A stretch of DNA of 10,473 nt. Source: Scatomorpha merdigallinarum (GTDB taxonomy: Bacteria > Bacillota > Clostridia > Oscillospirales > Oscillospiraceae). Position numbers and translations under genes: made by a program. How positions within the stretch are numbered: the first letter of the stretch is position 1; each line of letters opens with the position of its first letter. The stretch covers positions 1-10,473 of the forward strand of contig DVJA01000074.1 in the NCBI GenBank assembly GCA_018710885.1, in the 5' to 3' direction. The notes below the pieces were generated by a model. That model ran no database searches, was not told the origin of the DNA, and was given only the letters and a program-made list of their open reading frames with translations. This document shows, one piece after another, positions 1 through 6,683 of the stretch.

Positions 1-51
1 AAGAATTTCTCCTTCTAACTCTTGAACGTGCGTATACTTCCTTTTTGTCAT
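1..51 (-). CDS. IS3-family OrfA, N-terminal 17 codons (helix-turn-helix protein, partial)
   Basis: ATG at 51 opens a frame that runs off the window edge, giving MTKRKYTHVQELEGEIL. This lysine-rich start resembles the N-terminus of small IS-associated helix-turn-helix proteins in Clostridia, usually the first of two ORFs of an IS3-family element; OrfA contributes DNA binding and is joined to OrfB by frameshifting. The ribosome binding site is an atypical GGGGG run 7 nt upstream. That run is also the 3' arm of a 13-bp hairpin (59-92), so translation may be held down when the transcript comes from outside the element. Only 17 residues are visible, so the assignment is tentative. Confidence 0.55.
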   Translation of the reverse strand, partial: MTKRKYTHVQELEGEIL

Positions 52-58
52 ACGAACA

Positions 59-92
59 CCCCCTGTATAGGTTTATTTTCCTACACAGGGGG
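59..92 (-). promoter_or_regulatory. Hairpin sequestering the ribosome binding site of the IS ORF
   Basis: In minus-strand RNA the arm CCCCCTGTGTAGG pairs with CCTATACAGGGGG across an 8-nt A/T loop: 13 pairs, one of them G·U. On the plus strand that pair is an A·C mismatch, so the minus RNA is the better folder. The 3' arm ends in the GGGGG that serves as ribosome binding site for the ATG at 51. No T-run follows on the minus strand, so it is not an intrinsic terminator in that direction. On the plus strand it is followed by CCTTTTGT, a weak terminator at best. Confidence 0.6.
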
Positions 93-104
93 CCTTTTGT
101 CTAT

Positions 105-129
105 TGTCCGTTTTTACTGGTTCAGTTCA
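105..129 (-). repeat. Left terminal inverted repeat of the IS3-family element
   Basis: About 25 bp read on the minus strand from 129 inward: it begins TGAACTGAACC, has a run of five A in the middle, and ends CGGACA. The TG dinucleotide at the tip is the hallmark of IS3-family ends. The partner repeat should lie outside the window. The inner boundary is approximate. Confidence 0.6.
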
Positions 130-157
130 GCGATCGGCTCCGGAGGGCGTTTTTATT
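130..157. terminator. Possible half of an operon terminator, split by the IS
   Basis: Just after the lipoprotein stop, the minus strand reads an A-run, then CGCCCTCCGGAG, then CCGATCGC up to the IS tip. An A-tract followed by a GC arm is the 5' half of a bidirectional terminator; its mirror, GGAGGGCGTTTTT, is what the plus strand shows at 144-154. No complementary 3' arm is present before the IS starts. I infer that it lies on the far side of the insertion. The only hairpin left here is the short palindrome CTCCGGAG. Confidence 0.35.
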
Positions 158-713
158 CAAATGTGAGCGTCAGGGCATAGGCCGCCTCGTAGCTGTCAAG
201 CGCCGCGGGCTTTTCAAAACCCTCCAGGCCCGGGCCAGCCTTCTGCTCATCACTCAAAGCCTGAATGGCCACCACGGTCTCCTCGCCGGTTTGGAGCTGT
301 AACTCCCTGTCCAGCACGGTAACGGCATATTCTCCCTCTGGCAGTTCTGTATCGGACTCGGTAATCGCCGAGCGCTCTCCAGCTAGCTCGCGCAGCACCA
401 CTGCCACACTCTCTGCCATAAGGTCAAAACTGAGGATTATTTCGCCCTCACCGGAGGCCACTGGCAGTTCGCTCTCCAGCTCAGGCCCGCTCCAGCACCC
501 GTCGCGGAGCTCATACACTCTGGCTCTCAGTTCCCGTCCCTCCGCTCCTGAAAACCGCAGGTGCAGTTCATGCCCATCATCAGATTCCACCCGCACCGGT
601 TCCAAAGTCACATGCCCCATAATGGAGGCCAGACCGCCGCAGGACCCCAGCACAAAGCACAGCGCCGCAGCGCAGGACGCGGCGGCGATGCGAGTCAGCG
701 ATATACCTCTCAT
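153..713 (-). CDS. Uncharacterised lipoprotein
   Basis: A 186-residue protein with a clear type II signal peptide: a short basic start (MRGISLTR), a hydrophobic Ala-rich core at about residues 9-22, and a lipobox LGSC with Cys25 as the lipidated residue. The roughly 160-residue mature part is acidic, has no further membrane segment, and alternates hydrophobic and charged residues as a beta-rich extracytoplasmic domain would. I do not recognise a family. The ATG overlaps the stop of ribF (ATGA) with no good ribosome binding site of its own, so it probably depends on translational coupling. It is the last gene before the IS element. It could be lineage-restricted. A role in flavin use or envelope processes is only guilt by association. 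Confidence 0.85.
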   Translation of the reverse strand: MRGISLTRIAAASCAAALCFVLGSCGGLASIMGHVTLEPVRVESDDGHELHLRFSGAEGRELRARVYELRDGCWSGPELESELPVASGEGEIILSFDLMAESVAVVLRELAGERSAITESDTELPEGEYAVTVLDRELQLQTGEETVVAIQALSDEQKAGPGLEGFEKPAALDSYEAAYALTLTFE

Positions 714-1606
714 TTGGAAAAGTAGTCACGGGTGGTTTGCGCATCGCGCAGGATCTGGTTTTTGAGCTCTTCCACATTTTCAAACTTGCGCTCGTCACGT
801 ATGAAGTGATGGAACTCCACGCGCACGGTGTGGTCGTAGAGGTCGCCGTTGAAGTCGAGGATATAGCTTTCGACGCTCACGCGGTCGCTGCCGGACACGG
901 TGGGACGCACGCCGACGTTGGTTACAGCCATGTACTCCGCTCCGTTATCCAGGAAAACCTTGGCCGCATACACGCCATGGCGGGGCACAAGCACACCCTC
1001 GGCGAAGCGCATGTTTATCGTGGGCGTGCCGAGTTTGCCGCCCAACTGGAAACCATAGTGTACCGTGTCCACCAGGCAGTGCGGGTGCCCCAGCAGACGG
1101 TTGGCCTCCTCTATCTCGCCGTCGGCTATGCACTTTCTAATCCTCGTAGAACTGACGACGTCGCCGTCGAGTTTCACCGCGGATATGATATCGCAGCCCA
1201 TGCCGCGCTCGGAACACCAGCCGGCTATTTTGAGGGCCTTGCCCTCGCCTTTATAGCCACAACTGAAGTCATATCCGACCACGACGTGCACAGCGCGCAG
1301 CTCGTCCACCAGCGAACCCATAAAGTCCTGCCAGGGCATCTGCATAACCGCCCGGTTGAAGTGTATGAAAATAACGCTGTCTATCCCATAGACGCGCCGT
1401 ATTATCTCCGCGCGCCCCTCGGGCGAGTTGATGAGCGGCACTTCCTGACCGAACACCAGCGTGTCCGGGTGGGTGTCAAATGTCAGGACCGCCGGGGTAA
1501 GCCCACGCTCCTCGGCGCGCTGTTTCGTCATGCGCATCAGCGCCGCATGCCCCAGATGCACTCCGTCAAAGAAACCCAGGGCTATTACTCTCTTGGTATC
1601 CGGCAT
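710..1606 (-). CDS. ribF: Bifunctional riboflavin kinase / FAD synthetase
   Basis: A cytoplasmic enzyme of 298 residues that phosphorylates riboflavin to FMN and adenylylates FMN to FAD. The N-terminal nucleotidyltransferase domain shows GFFDGVHLGH (11-20), FDTHP (43-47), GYDFSCG (111-117) and VSSTRIR (151-157, the ISSTxIR motif). The C-terminal flavokinase domain shows GKLGTPTIN (190-198, the usual GxPTxN with Thr for Phe or Ile), GVYA (211-214), NVGVRPT (230-236) and VESYILDF (245-252, containing the catalytic Glu region). Length is near the usual 300-310. The ATG at 1606 lies 3 nt after the truB stop, and GAGG in the end of truB sits 8 nt upstream as ribosome binding site. truB-ribF adjacency is common in Firmicutes. 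Confidence 0.97.
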   Translation of the reverse strand: MPDTKRVIALGFFDGVHLGHAALMRMTKQRAEERGLTPAVLTFDTHPDTLVFGQEVPLINSPEGRAEIIRRVYGIDSVIFIHFNRAVMQMPWQDFMGSLVDELRAVHVVVGYDFSCGYKGEGKALKIAGWCSERGMGCDIISAVKLDGDVVSSTRIRKCIADGEIEEANRLLGHPHCLVDTVHYGFQLGGKLGTPTINMRFAEGVLVPRHGVYAAKVFLDNGAEYMAVTNVGVRPTVSGSDRVSVESYILDFNGDLYDHTVRVEFHHFIRDERKFENVEELKNQILRDAQTTRDYFSK

Positions 1607-1609
1607 ATC

Positions 1610-2479
1610 TCAAACCTCAAAAAAACTCTTTATCGTTCTCAGGGCCCCGTTTTCCACGGCGCCAAGCATTAGGAACTCGCCGTCGCTGGCGTAAACGCGC
1701 ACTTCACCTTCGGGCGCACCCTCCGGCGCGCGCAGTTCGCTCCCGTTGCGCACAGCCTTTTCGTCCCGCTCACTCGTGAGCGTCAGCGCGGGCCTGTCGG
1801 AAAAAAGCATATCCACCGGCAGCAGGAAGTTCTCCACTCCGGAGCGCTCAATCTCCTCAAGGGAGTGCGCATCCCCCGCCGAAAACGGTCCCGAGTATGT
1901 GCGCCGTAGCGCCGACATGCACGCGCCGCAGCCCAACGCCTCGCCTATATCGGCGCAGAGCGAGCGTATATACGTGCCCTTCGAGCACTCGACATCCAGG
2001 ACGAAATCCCCATCGGCCAGTGGACCTGAGCAGCCAAGGCGTGTTATGTTAACTGCTCTCGCCTTTCGCTCCACCTCGCCGCCCGCGCGGGCAATCTCAT
2101 AGAGCTTTTTCCCGCCGATTTTTATGGCCGAGTACATGGGCGGTATCTGCTCTATCTGGCCGCGGAAGCGGTCCAGCACGGCCTCTATATCCAAAAGCTG
2201 CGGCACAATGTGTGTCTCAGTGAGGACGTTGCCCTCAGTGTCAAGCGTATCTGTAGTCAGGCCAAAGCGTATGTGCGCACTGTAGCCCTTCACCTGGGCC
2301 TCGGCGTAGGACGCCGCGCGCGTGGCGCGGCCCAGCAGCACTACCAGCACACCGGTGGCCATGGGGTCCAGCGTACCGGCGTGGCCCACGCGGCGCTGCT
2401 CGGCGAGGCGCCGCACCTTGCCCACCACGTCGTGGCTGGTCCAGCCCGCGGGCTTATCTACTATCAGCAGTCCGTTCAC
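1610..2479 (-). CDS. truB: tRNA pseudouridine-55 synthase
   Basis: It isomerises U55 in the T-loop of tRNAs and acts as a tRNA folding chaperone. Starting at GTG 2479 the product is 289 residues, normal for the family. It opens NGLLIVDKPAGWTSHD, and the catalytic motif HAGTLDP places the nucleophile at Asp38. Further family blocks are GLTTDTLDTEG, PPMYSAIKIGGKKLYE (about 114-129), GTYIRSLCADIG (168-179) and a short C-terminal PUA-like region. The frame stays open upstream to 2596, but those codons overlap nrnA and look nothing like TruB. The GTG that overlaps the nrnA stop (GTGA) gives the expected N-terminus. Translation is probably coupled to nrnA, since only a weak GGAA lies just upstream. 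Confidence 0.96.
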   Translation of the reverse strand: MNGLLIVDKPAGWTSHDVVGKVRRLAEQRRVGHAGTLDPMATGVLVVLLGRATRAASYAEAQVKGYSAHIRFGLTTDTLDTEGNVLTETHIVPQLLDIEAVLDRFRGQIEQIPPMYSAIKIGGKKLYEIARAGGEVERKARAVNITRLGCSGPLADGDFVLDVECSKGTYIRSLCADIGEALGCGACMSALRRTYSGPFSAGDAHSLEEIERSGVENFLLPVDMLFSDRPALTLTSERDEKAVRNGSELRAPEGAPEGEVRVYASDGEFLMLGAVENGALRTIKSFFEV

Positions 2480-3429
2480 AGTTCCGGGTACTTCTCGTCG
2501 ACCGCCTTGAGCATCAGATCCAGGGCCTGCTCGGGCGGGCAGTGCAGGGTTACGCCCGCGGCCATGGCGTGGCCTCCACCGCCGTACATGGCGCACAGCT
2601 CGGAGACGTTGTGCTTGGGGCCGCAGCGCGCCGAGACCTTGCTCTCACCCTCGGCCACTTCGCGTATGGTGAAGTTCATCATGCTGCCCTTGCAGCGCCC
2701 GGCTATGCCGGCCAGGTCGTCGCAGTCATTGTCATCGGCCCCGCACTCTTCGAGCATCTTGCGCGTCACCAGCACAGCAGTTATCTGGCCGCCGCGGAAA
2801 TAACGCATCTCGGTGAGCATACGGCCCTCCAGCGCCAGCCGGGATCGCGTCATGGAACGGAAGAGCACAACATTGAGCGTGGAGTTGTCCGCGCCGAGCT
2901 CTATGAGCTTCGCGGCACAACGCAGCGTGGCGGGGTTGGTGTTGGAATACATGAAGCAGCCCGTGTCCGTACTGACCGCCGCATAGAGCAGCCCGGCCTC
3001 GCTTTCCGTCACCGAACCGCACAACGCCTCGATAATCTCCATCACCAGCTCGCCGCAGCTCGAACGCTCGGCGGCCAGGCAGAGGTTTTCGGCGAAGCGG
3101 CTGTTTGAGGGGTGGTGGTCTATGGCCAGCGGCACCGGCAGGCTTATACCCGCGGGGAAGAGCCCCTCCCCGGCTATGTCCACCGTGACGTGTACCGCCG
3201 GGTCGGCCGCGCCCTCCGGCAGCAGATAGGGCTCGACGAAAGGCCGGTAAGTGTCGGTCGTCTCCGGGTTTACAAAGCACCAGGCCTGCTTGCCAGCGCG
3301 GCGCAGGGCCGAGCAGAGCGCCGCTCCGGAGCAGAGGGTATCCCCGTCCGGGCGGCGGTGGCTGATAATCAGATAGTCGTCGTGCGCGGCGAGCCAGGCG
3401 GCGCACTCACTCGCTGTCAGATTCGTCAT
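2476..3429 (-). CDS. nrnA: DHH-family phosphoesterase (nanoRNase / pAp phosphatase type)
   Basis: A soluble manganese-dependent phosphoesterase that in characterised relatives degrades 2-5-mer RNAs and/or pAp and cyclic-dinucleotide products. From ATG 3429 it is 317 residues, the usual size. DHH-domain motifs are SHRRPDGD (23-30), VDIA (83-86), IDHH (103-106) and STDTG (153-157); the DHHA1 domain has GGGGHAMAAG (283-292). All expected metal ligands are present. A TTG at 3447 in the same frame is possible, with MRKRTS added, but ATG starts directly before the conserved region. GAGG lies 12 nt upstream of the ATG, a long spacing. The start is 23 nt inside rbfA. rbfA-nrnA-truB is a standard Firmicute arrangement. 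Substrate preference cannot be read from the sequence. Confidence 0.93.
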   Translation of the reverse strand: MTNLTASECAAWLAAHDDYLIISHRRPDGDTLCSGAALCSALRRAGKQAWCFVNPETTDTYRPFVEPYLLPEGAADPAVHVTVDIAGEGLFPAGISLPVPLAIDHHPSNSRFAENLCLAAERSSCGELVMEIIEALCGSVTESEAGLLYAAVSTDTGCFMYSNTNPATLRCAAKLIELGADNSTLNVVLFRSMTRSRLALEGRMLTEMRYFRGGQITAVLVTRKMLEECGADDNDCDDLAGIAGRCKGSMMNFTIREVAEGESKVSARCGPKHNVSELCAMYGGGGHAMAAGVTLHCPPEQALDLMLKAVDEKYPEL

Positions 3430-3781
3430 GCTTGTCCGTTTCCTCAATTTCCTCTATCATTCGGCTTATCTTCGCGCCGTACTCTATTGAGTGATCGAGC
3501 TCGAAGACGAGTTCCGGCGTGTACCTTAGGTTGAGCGAAGAACCCAGCTCACGCCGCAGCCAGGGCGCGCAGCTCTTGAGCCCGCGCTTGAACTCTTTCT
3601 CGTTCAGCTCGCCGAGTACGCTGAGCCAGACCTTGGCGTAGCGCAAATCACCCGTCGTCTCAACGCGGGTGACGCTTATCATGCCCTGCTGCACCCGCGG
3701 GTCCTTGACCTGACGGAGCAGCGAGCTGAGCGCGAGCTGGATATCGTCGTTTATGCGGCCCATTCTAGTGGAATTTGCCAT
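3407..3781 (-). CDS. rbfA: 30S ribosome-binding factor A
   Basis: A small KH-fold protein (124 residues) that binds the 30S subunit late in assembly and helps 16S rRNA 5'-end maturation. Recognisable blocks are NSTRMGRINDDIQLALSSLL (3-22), VKDPRVQQGMISVTRVE (25-41), DLRYAKVWLSV (45-55) and the C-terminal RYTPELVFELDHSIEYG (86-102), followed by an acidic tail. GAGG lies 8 nt before the ATG, a good ribosome binding site. It starts 21 nt after the DUF3784-like gene and its end overlaps nrnA by 23 nt. Length and motifs are ordinary for the family. Confidence 0.97.
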   Translation of the reverse strand: MANSTRMGRINDDIQLALSSLLRQVKDPRVQQGMISVTRVETTGDLRYAKVWLSVLGELNEKEFKRGLKSCAPWLRRELGSSLNLRYTPELVFELDHSIEYGAKISRMIEEIEETDKHDESDSE

Positions 3782-3802
3782 ATTGTTACCTCTTAAAAGT
3801 AT

Positions 3803-4117
3803 TTAACGCTTGAATTTACCGGAGTTCAGCCTAATTAGTACCATGACAGCCCCGATAACGGTGTAAGCTAAAAATATCGCCGCGAACGCGCCGCCTAACA
3901 CAATCGTAGGCATCAGCAGCCCGGCCGGCAGCGTAAAGCGCCCGACGCACTTGCATACGGCCTTCTCATCGTACTTCTCCCTTTCGGAGCGCCTCATGGT
4001 ATTCAACCCGGCGACAAAGTCGCCTCCGCGCCCGGTCATAAGTACGATGGAGATTATGATGAGTGGAATTGCGATAACCAGGACTATGATAAACCCTACG
4101 AGCTCTTCCCTTGTCAT
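3803..4117 (-). CDS. Small membrane protein, DUF3784-like
   Basis: A 104-residue protein with a hydrophobic segment at about 6-27, a polar central loop, and a second hydrophobic region at about 61-95 that likely forms two more helices, ending in the basic tail GKFKR. The loop reads GRGGDFVAGLNTM, then EREKYDEKAVCKCVGRF (45-61). The pattern AGxNTM...EKYDxKxxC matches what I remember of the DUF3784 family of Firmicute membrane proteins; function unknown. A strong GGAGG sits 7 nt before the ATG. It lies between infB and rbfA, where many Firmicutes have ylxP (DUF503) or nothing. I see no convincing promoter of its own, so it is probably read from the operon through the hairpin-rich gap upstream. 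Confidence 0.85.
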   Translation of the reverse strand: MTREELVGFIIVLVIAIPLIIISIVLMTGRGGDFVAGLNTMRRSEREKYDEKAVCKCVGRFTLPAGLLMPTIVLGGAFAAIFLAYTVIGAVMVLIRLNSGKFKR

Positions 4118-4322
4118 AATATTGCCTCCACGTTTAACGCGCGCTTATTGCAATCCATTTTTGGCGAGGCAAAGCCCCGCCAAAAATACCTCACGCGGAG
4201 AGAACGTGCTCTTACAAGTCCGCAGACTGGTAAGAGTGCGCTGAGCGAAGCGCCGGTCCCCATCGGCGCTTCGCGCCGGGGGACCCTGATTGGCACGAAA
4301 TGCTCGCAAGCATTTCGGCCAG
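4118..4322 (-). other. Hairpin-packed intergenic region between infB and the DUF3784-like gene
   Basis: Four inverted repeats lie almost end to end. 4292-4320 has a 9-bp stem CGAAATGCT/AGCATTTCG extended by GGC/GCC. 4255-4285 has GGTCCCC/GGGGACC enclosing CGGCGC/GCGCCG. 4205-4240 has CTCTTAC/GTAAGAG with inner AGTC/GACT and weak outer pairs. 4157-4187 has a 14-bp stem with T-run and A-run inside it. None is followed by a T-run on the minus strand, so none is a standard terminator for infB. They could be RNA processing or mRNA-stability structures, or a short dispersed repeat. No ORF with a ribosome binding site was found apart from the downstream gene. Confidence 0.7.
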
Positions 4323-6683
4323 TTAATTCTCCACCTGCTTCATCACGTAGGCCTCGATGATGTCGCCCACGTGCTCGTCGTTGAACTTCTCTATCTGGAT
4401 GCCGCACTCGTAACCGGCGGCGACTTCCTTGACGTCGTCCTTGAAGCGGCGCAGGGAGGCCATCTCGCCCTCGAACACGACTATGCCGTCTCGCACTACG
4501 CGCACGGAGCAGCCGCGCTGGACCTTGCCGTCCTGGACATAGCAGCCGCAGACGGTGCCGACTTTGCTGACCTTGTAGAGCTGGCGAATTTCTATGTGGC
4601 CTATCACCTGCTCGACAAACTTGGGCGCTAGCATGCCCTTCATAGCGGCCTCTATTTCGTTTATGCAGTCGTAGATTACGCGGTAGGTGCGTATCTCGAC
4701 ATTGGCGCGGGCGGCGTAATCGCGCGCGGCGCTGTCGGGCCTGACGTTGAAGCCGACTATCAGCGCGTTGCTGGTCGCGGCCAGCATGACGTCGCTCTCG
4801 TTTACCGCACCGACACCGGAGTGGATGACCTTGACGCGGACTTCTTCGTTGGTCAGCTTCTCGAGCGAGGCCTTGACCGCCTCGGCGCTGCCCTGGACGT
4901 CTGCCTTGACAATGATGTTGAAGTCCTTTATCTCGCCCTGCTTTATCTGGGCGAAGAGGTCGTCGAGCGTAACCTTCTTGGCGACGCCGAGCGTGCGCTC
5001 CTTAGCCTGCTGCTTGCGCTCCTCAACCAGCTCGCGTGCCATGCGCTCATCGGCAACGGCGTTGAAGATATCTCCGGCGTTCGGCACTTCGCTCATACCG
5101 GCTATCTCGACCGGGACGCTCGGGCCCGCTTCCGTGACACGCTGGCCCTTGTCGTTTATCATGGTGCGCACGTGTCCCACAGCGGTGCCGGCGATTATGA
5201 TATCGCCCTGATGCAGCGTGCCGTTCTGGACGAGCACGGTCATAATCGGGCCGCGGCCGCGGTCCAGCCTGGCCTCAATGACGGCGCCCTTGGCCGGACG
5301 GTTCGGGTTGGCCTTGAGCTCGAGCACTTCGGCCAGGACGACCAGGTTCTCAAGCAGGTTGTCTATGCCCTCGCCGGTCTTGGCAGAGATGGGGCAAACC
5401 ATCGTGTCGCCGCCCCACTCCTCGCTCACGAGGTCGTACTCGGTGAGCTGCTGCTTGACGCGCTCGGGGTTGGCGCCGGGCATATCCATCTTGTTTATGG
5501 CCACGACTATAGGTATATTCGCGGCCTTGGCGTGGTTAATCGACTCTATGGTCTGCGGCATTATGCCGTCATTGGCGGCGACAACCAGGATGGCAATGTC
5601 CGTGACGGAGGCGCCGCGGGCGCGCATGCTGGTGAAGGCCTCGTGGCCCGGGGTATCCAGGAAGGTTATCGGGCTGCCGTTTATATTGACCGTGTAGGCG
5701 CCGATGTGCTGCGTTATGCCGCCGGCCTCTCCGGCCGCGACGTTGGCGTGACGGATATAGTCCAGGAGGCTGGTCTTGCCGTGATCGACGTGGCCCATGA
5801 CCACGACGACGGGCGCGCGCGGCTCGAGCTCTTCGGGCTTATCCTCGCGGTCGTCTATGAGCTTTTCCTCCACGGTGACGACGACTTCGTGCTCAACCTT
5901 GCAGCCGAGCTCCATGGCGACGAGCGCCGCGGTGTCGTAGTCGATGATATCGGAGAGCGAAGCCATGACGCCGTTCTTTATGAGGGCCTTCACTACCTCG
6001 GTGCCGGTCTTTTTCATGCGGGAGGCCAGTTCGCCCACGCCGATGGTGTCGGGTATCTGCACCTTGACAGGGGCCTTCTTGGCTATCTCGAACTGGAGCT
6101 TCTGCATGCGGTCGCGCTCTTCTGCGCGGCGCTTGGCGCTGGCTGCAGCCTGCTGCTGGCGCTGCTTCTGCTTGTTTGAGAACTTCTCCTTGCCGCCACG
6201 CTTGTTGGCGTCGCCGCCGTGCGCACCGGCCATGCGGTCGAAGCGCTCGTCGTACTTGCCGAGGTTCACGTTTCCGGCGCCGCGGGTGTCAATGATGCGC
6301 TTCTCGGGCACCTGACGCGGCACATGCTGTTTCTCCTTCTTGGGCTGCGGCGCGCTCTGAGCGCTCTGGGCGCCCTGGTTGGCGGTATTCTGAGCCTGCT
6401 GTGTGGACTGGACCTGTGCAGGCTTCACCTCAGTCTGCTGCGCGGCCCTGGGCGCCTCCGGCTTCTTCTCGGCCTGCGGCACACTCAGCAGCTCCTCCAT
6501 GCTCGCAGCCTGGTGCTGCTGAGTAAGGTACTCGAAGATCACGGAAAGCTCGCCGTCCTCCAGCACCTGCATGTGGTTCTTGGGCGTAGTGGCGTATTTG
6601 GTCAGTATTTCTGTAATAACTTTTGAAGAGAGGCCAAAGTCCTTGGCCACCTCATGAACTCTGTATTTCTCAAAACTACTCAT
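4323..6683 (-). CDS. infB: Translation initiation factor IF-2
   Basis: A GTPase that brings initiator fMet-tRNA to the 30S subunit and promotes subunit joining. 786 residues. Layout: an N-terminal IF2_N subdomain (about 5-55), an Ala/Gln/Pro-rich linker (about 56-120), a basic Lys/Arg/Gln helix region (160-205), a second IF2_N-like domain (about 207-265), then the G domain with GHVDHGKT (297-304), GGITQHIGAY (321-330), DTPGH (343-347), NKMD (397-400) and SAKTGEG (433-439), followed by domains II, III and the fMet-tRNA-binding C-terminal domain ending near MKQVEN. The start has GGGAGG about 7 nt upstream and lies 8 nt inside the end of ylxQ. Complete, with no missing motif. Confidence 0.98.
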   Translation of the reverse strand: MSSFEKYRVHEVAKDFGLSSKVITEILTKYATTPKNHMQVLEDGELSVIFEYLTQQHQAASMEELLSVPQAEKKPEAPRAAQQTEVKPAQVQSTQQAQNTANQGAQSAQSAPQPKKEKQHVPRQVPEKRIIDTRGAGNVNLGKYDERFDRMAGAHGGDANKRGGKEKFSNKQKQRQQQAAASAKRRAEERDRMQKLQFEIAKKAPVKVQIPDTIGVGELASRMKKTGTEVVKALIKNGVMASLSDIIDYDTAALVAMELGCKVEHEVVVTVEEKLIDDREDKPEELEPRAPVVVVMGHVDHGKTSLLDYIRHANVAAGEAGGITQHIGAYTVNINGSPITFLDTPGHEAFTSMRARGASVTDIAILVVAANDGIMPQTIESINHAKAANIPIVVAINKMDMPGANPERVKQQLTEYDLVSEEWGGDTMVCPISAKTGEGIDNLLENLVVLAEVLELKANPNRPAKGAVIEARLDRGRGPIMTVLVQNGTLHQGDIIIAGTAVGHVRTMINDKGQRVTEAGPSVPVEIAGMSEVPNAGDIFNAVADERMARELVEERKQQAKERTLGVAKKVTLDDLFAQIKQGEIKDFNIIVKADVQGSAEAVKASLEKLTNEEVRVKVIHSGVGAVNESDVMLAATSNALIVGFNVRPDSAARDYAARANVEIRTYRVIYDCINEIEAAMKGMLAPKFVEQVIGHIEIRQLYKVSKVGTVCGCYVQDGKVQRGCSVRVVRDGIVVFEGEMASLRRFKDDVKEVAAGYECGIQIEKFNDEHVGDIIEAYVMKQVEN

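Larger units (their letters stand above)
1..129 (-). mobile_element. IS3-family insertion sequence, left end (partial)
   Basis: On the minus strand a typical IS3-family end starts at 129 with TGAACTGAACC and continues through an A-run to CGGACA at about 105. This is the TG-start, A-rich middle and GGACA layout I know from IS3-family (IS150-like) inverted repeats. It is followed by an inverted-repeat hairpin (59-92) and the first codons of a small basic helix-turn-helix ORF that fits orfA. The rest of the element lies outside the window, so orfB (the DDE integrase), the right repeat and the target duplication cannot be seen. The end sits 23 nt beyond the stop codon of the lipoprotein gene and points the same way as the operon. 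The family call rests on memory of family ends, not on a search. Confidence 0.65.

Noticed and set aside
59..92. Terminator of the rimP-ribF operon
   Set aside because: On the minus strand the hairpin is followed by TGTTCGTATG with no T-run, and it lies inside the IS with the ORF's ribosome binding site in its arm.
737..1672. 311-codon plus-strand frame opposite ribF
   Set aside because: Shadow of ribF. The minus-strand product has every RibF motif, so the opposite frame is a by-product of codon bias.
2480..2596. 39-codon upstream extension of truB
   Set aside because: These codons overlap nrnA, translate to Arg/Gly/Pro-rich sequence unlike TruB, and the GTG at 2479 gives the expected N-terminus with Asp38 as catalytic residue.
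2732..3406. 224-codon minus-strand frame inside nrnA
   Set aside because: An Arg/Pro/Gly-rich out-of-frame translation of nrnA with no motif. The DHH frame is clearly the coding one.
4157..4187. Intrinsic terminator for infB
   Set aside because: The stem is strong, but on either strand the T-run lies in the 5' arm and no T-run follows the hairpin, so it lacks the usual release signal.
4118..4322. CRISPR-like array from the repeated hairpins
   Set aside because: The four hairpins differ in sequence and have no regular spacers. There is no direct repeat unit.
4821..6179. 452-codon open frame on the plus strand opposite infB
   Set aside because: It is the antisense shadow of a well-conserved gene in GC-rich DNA. 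Its Leu/Ala/Val/His/Asp-rich translation has no recognisable motif and no ribosome binding site of note.
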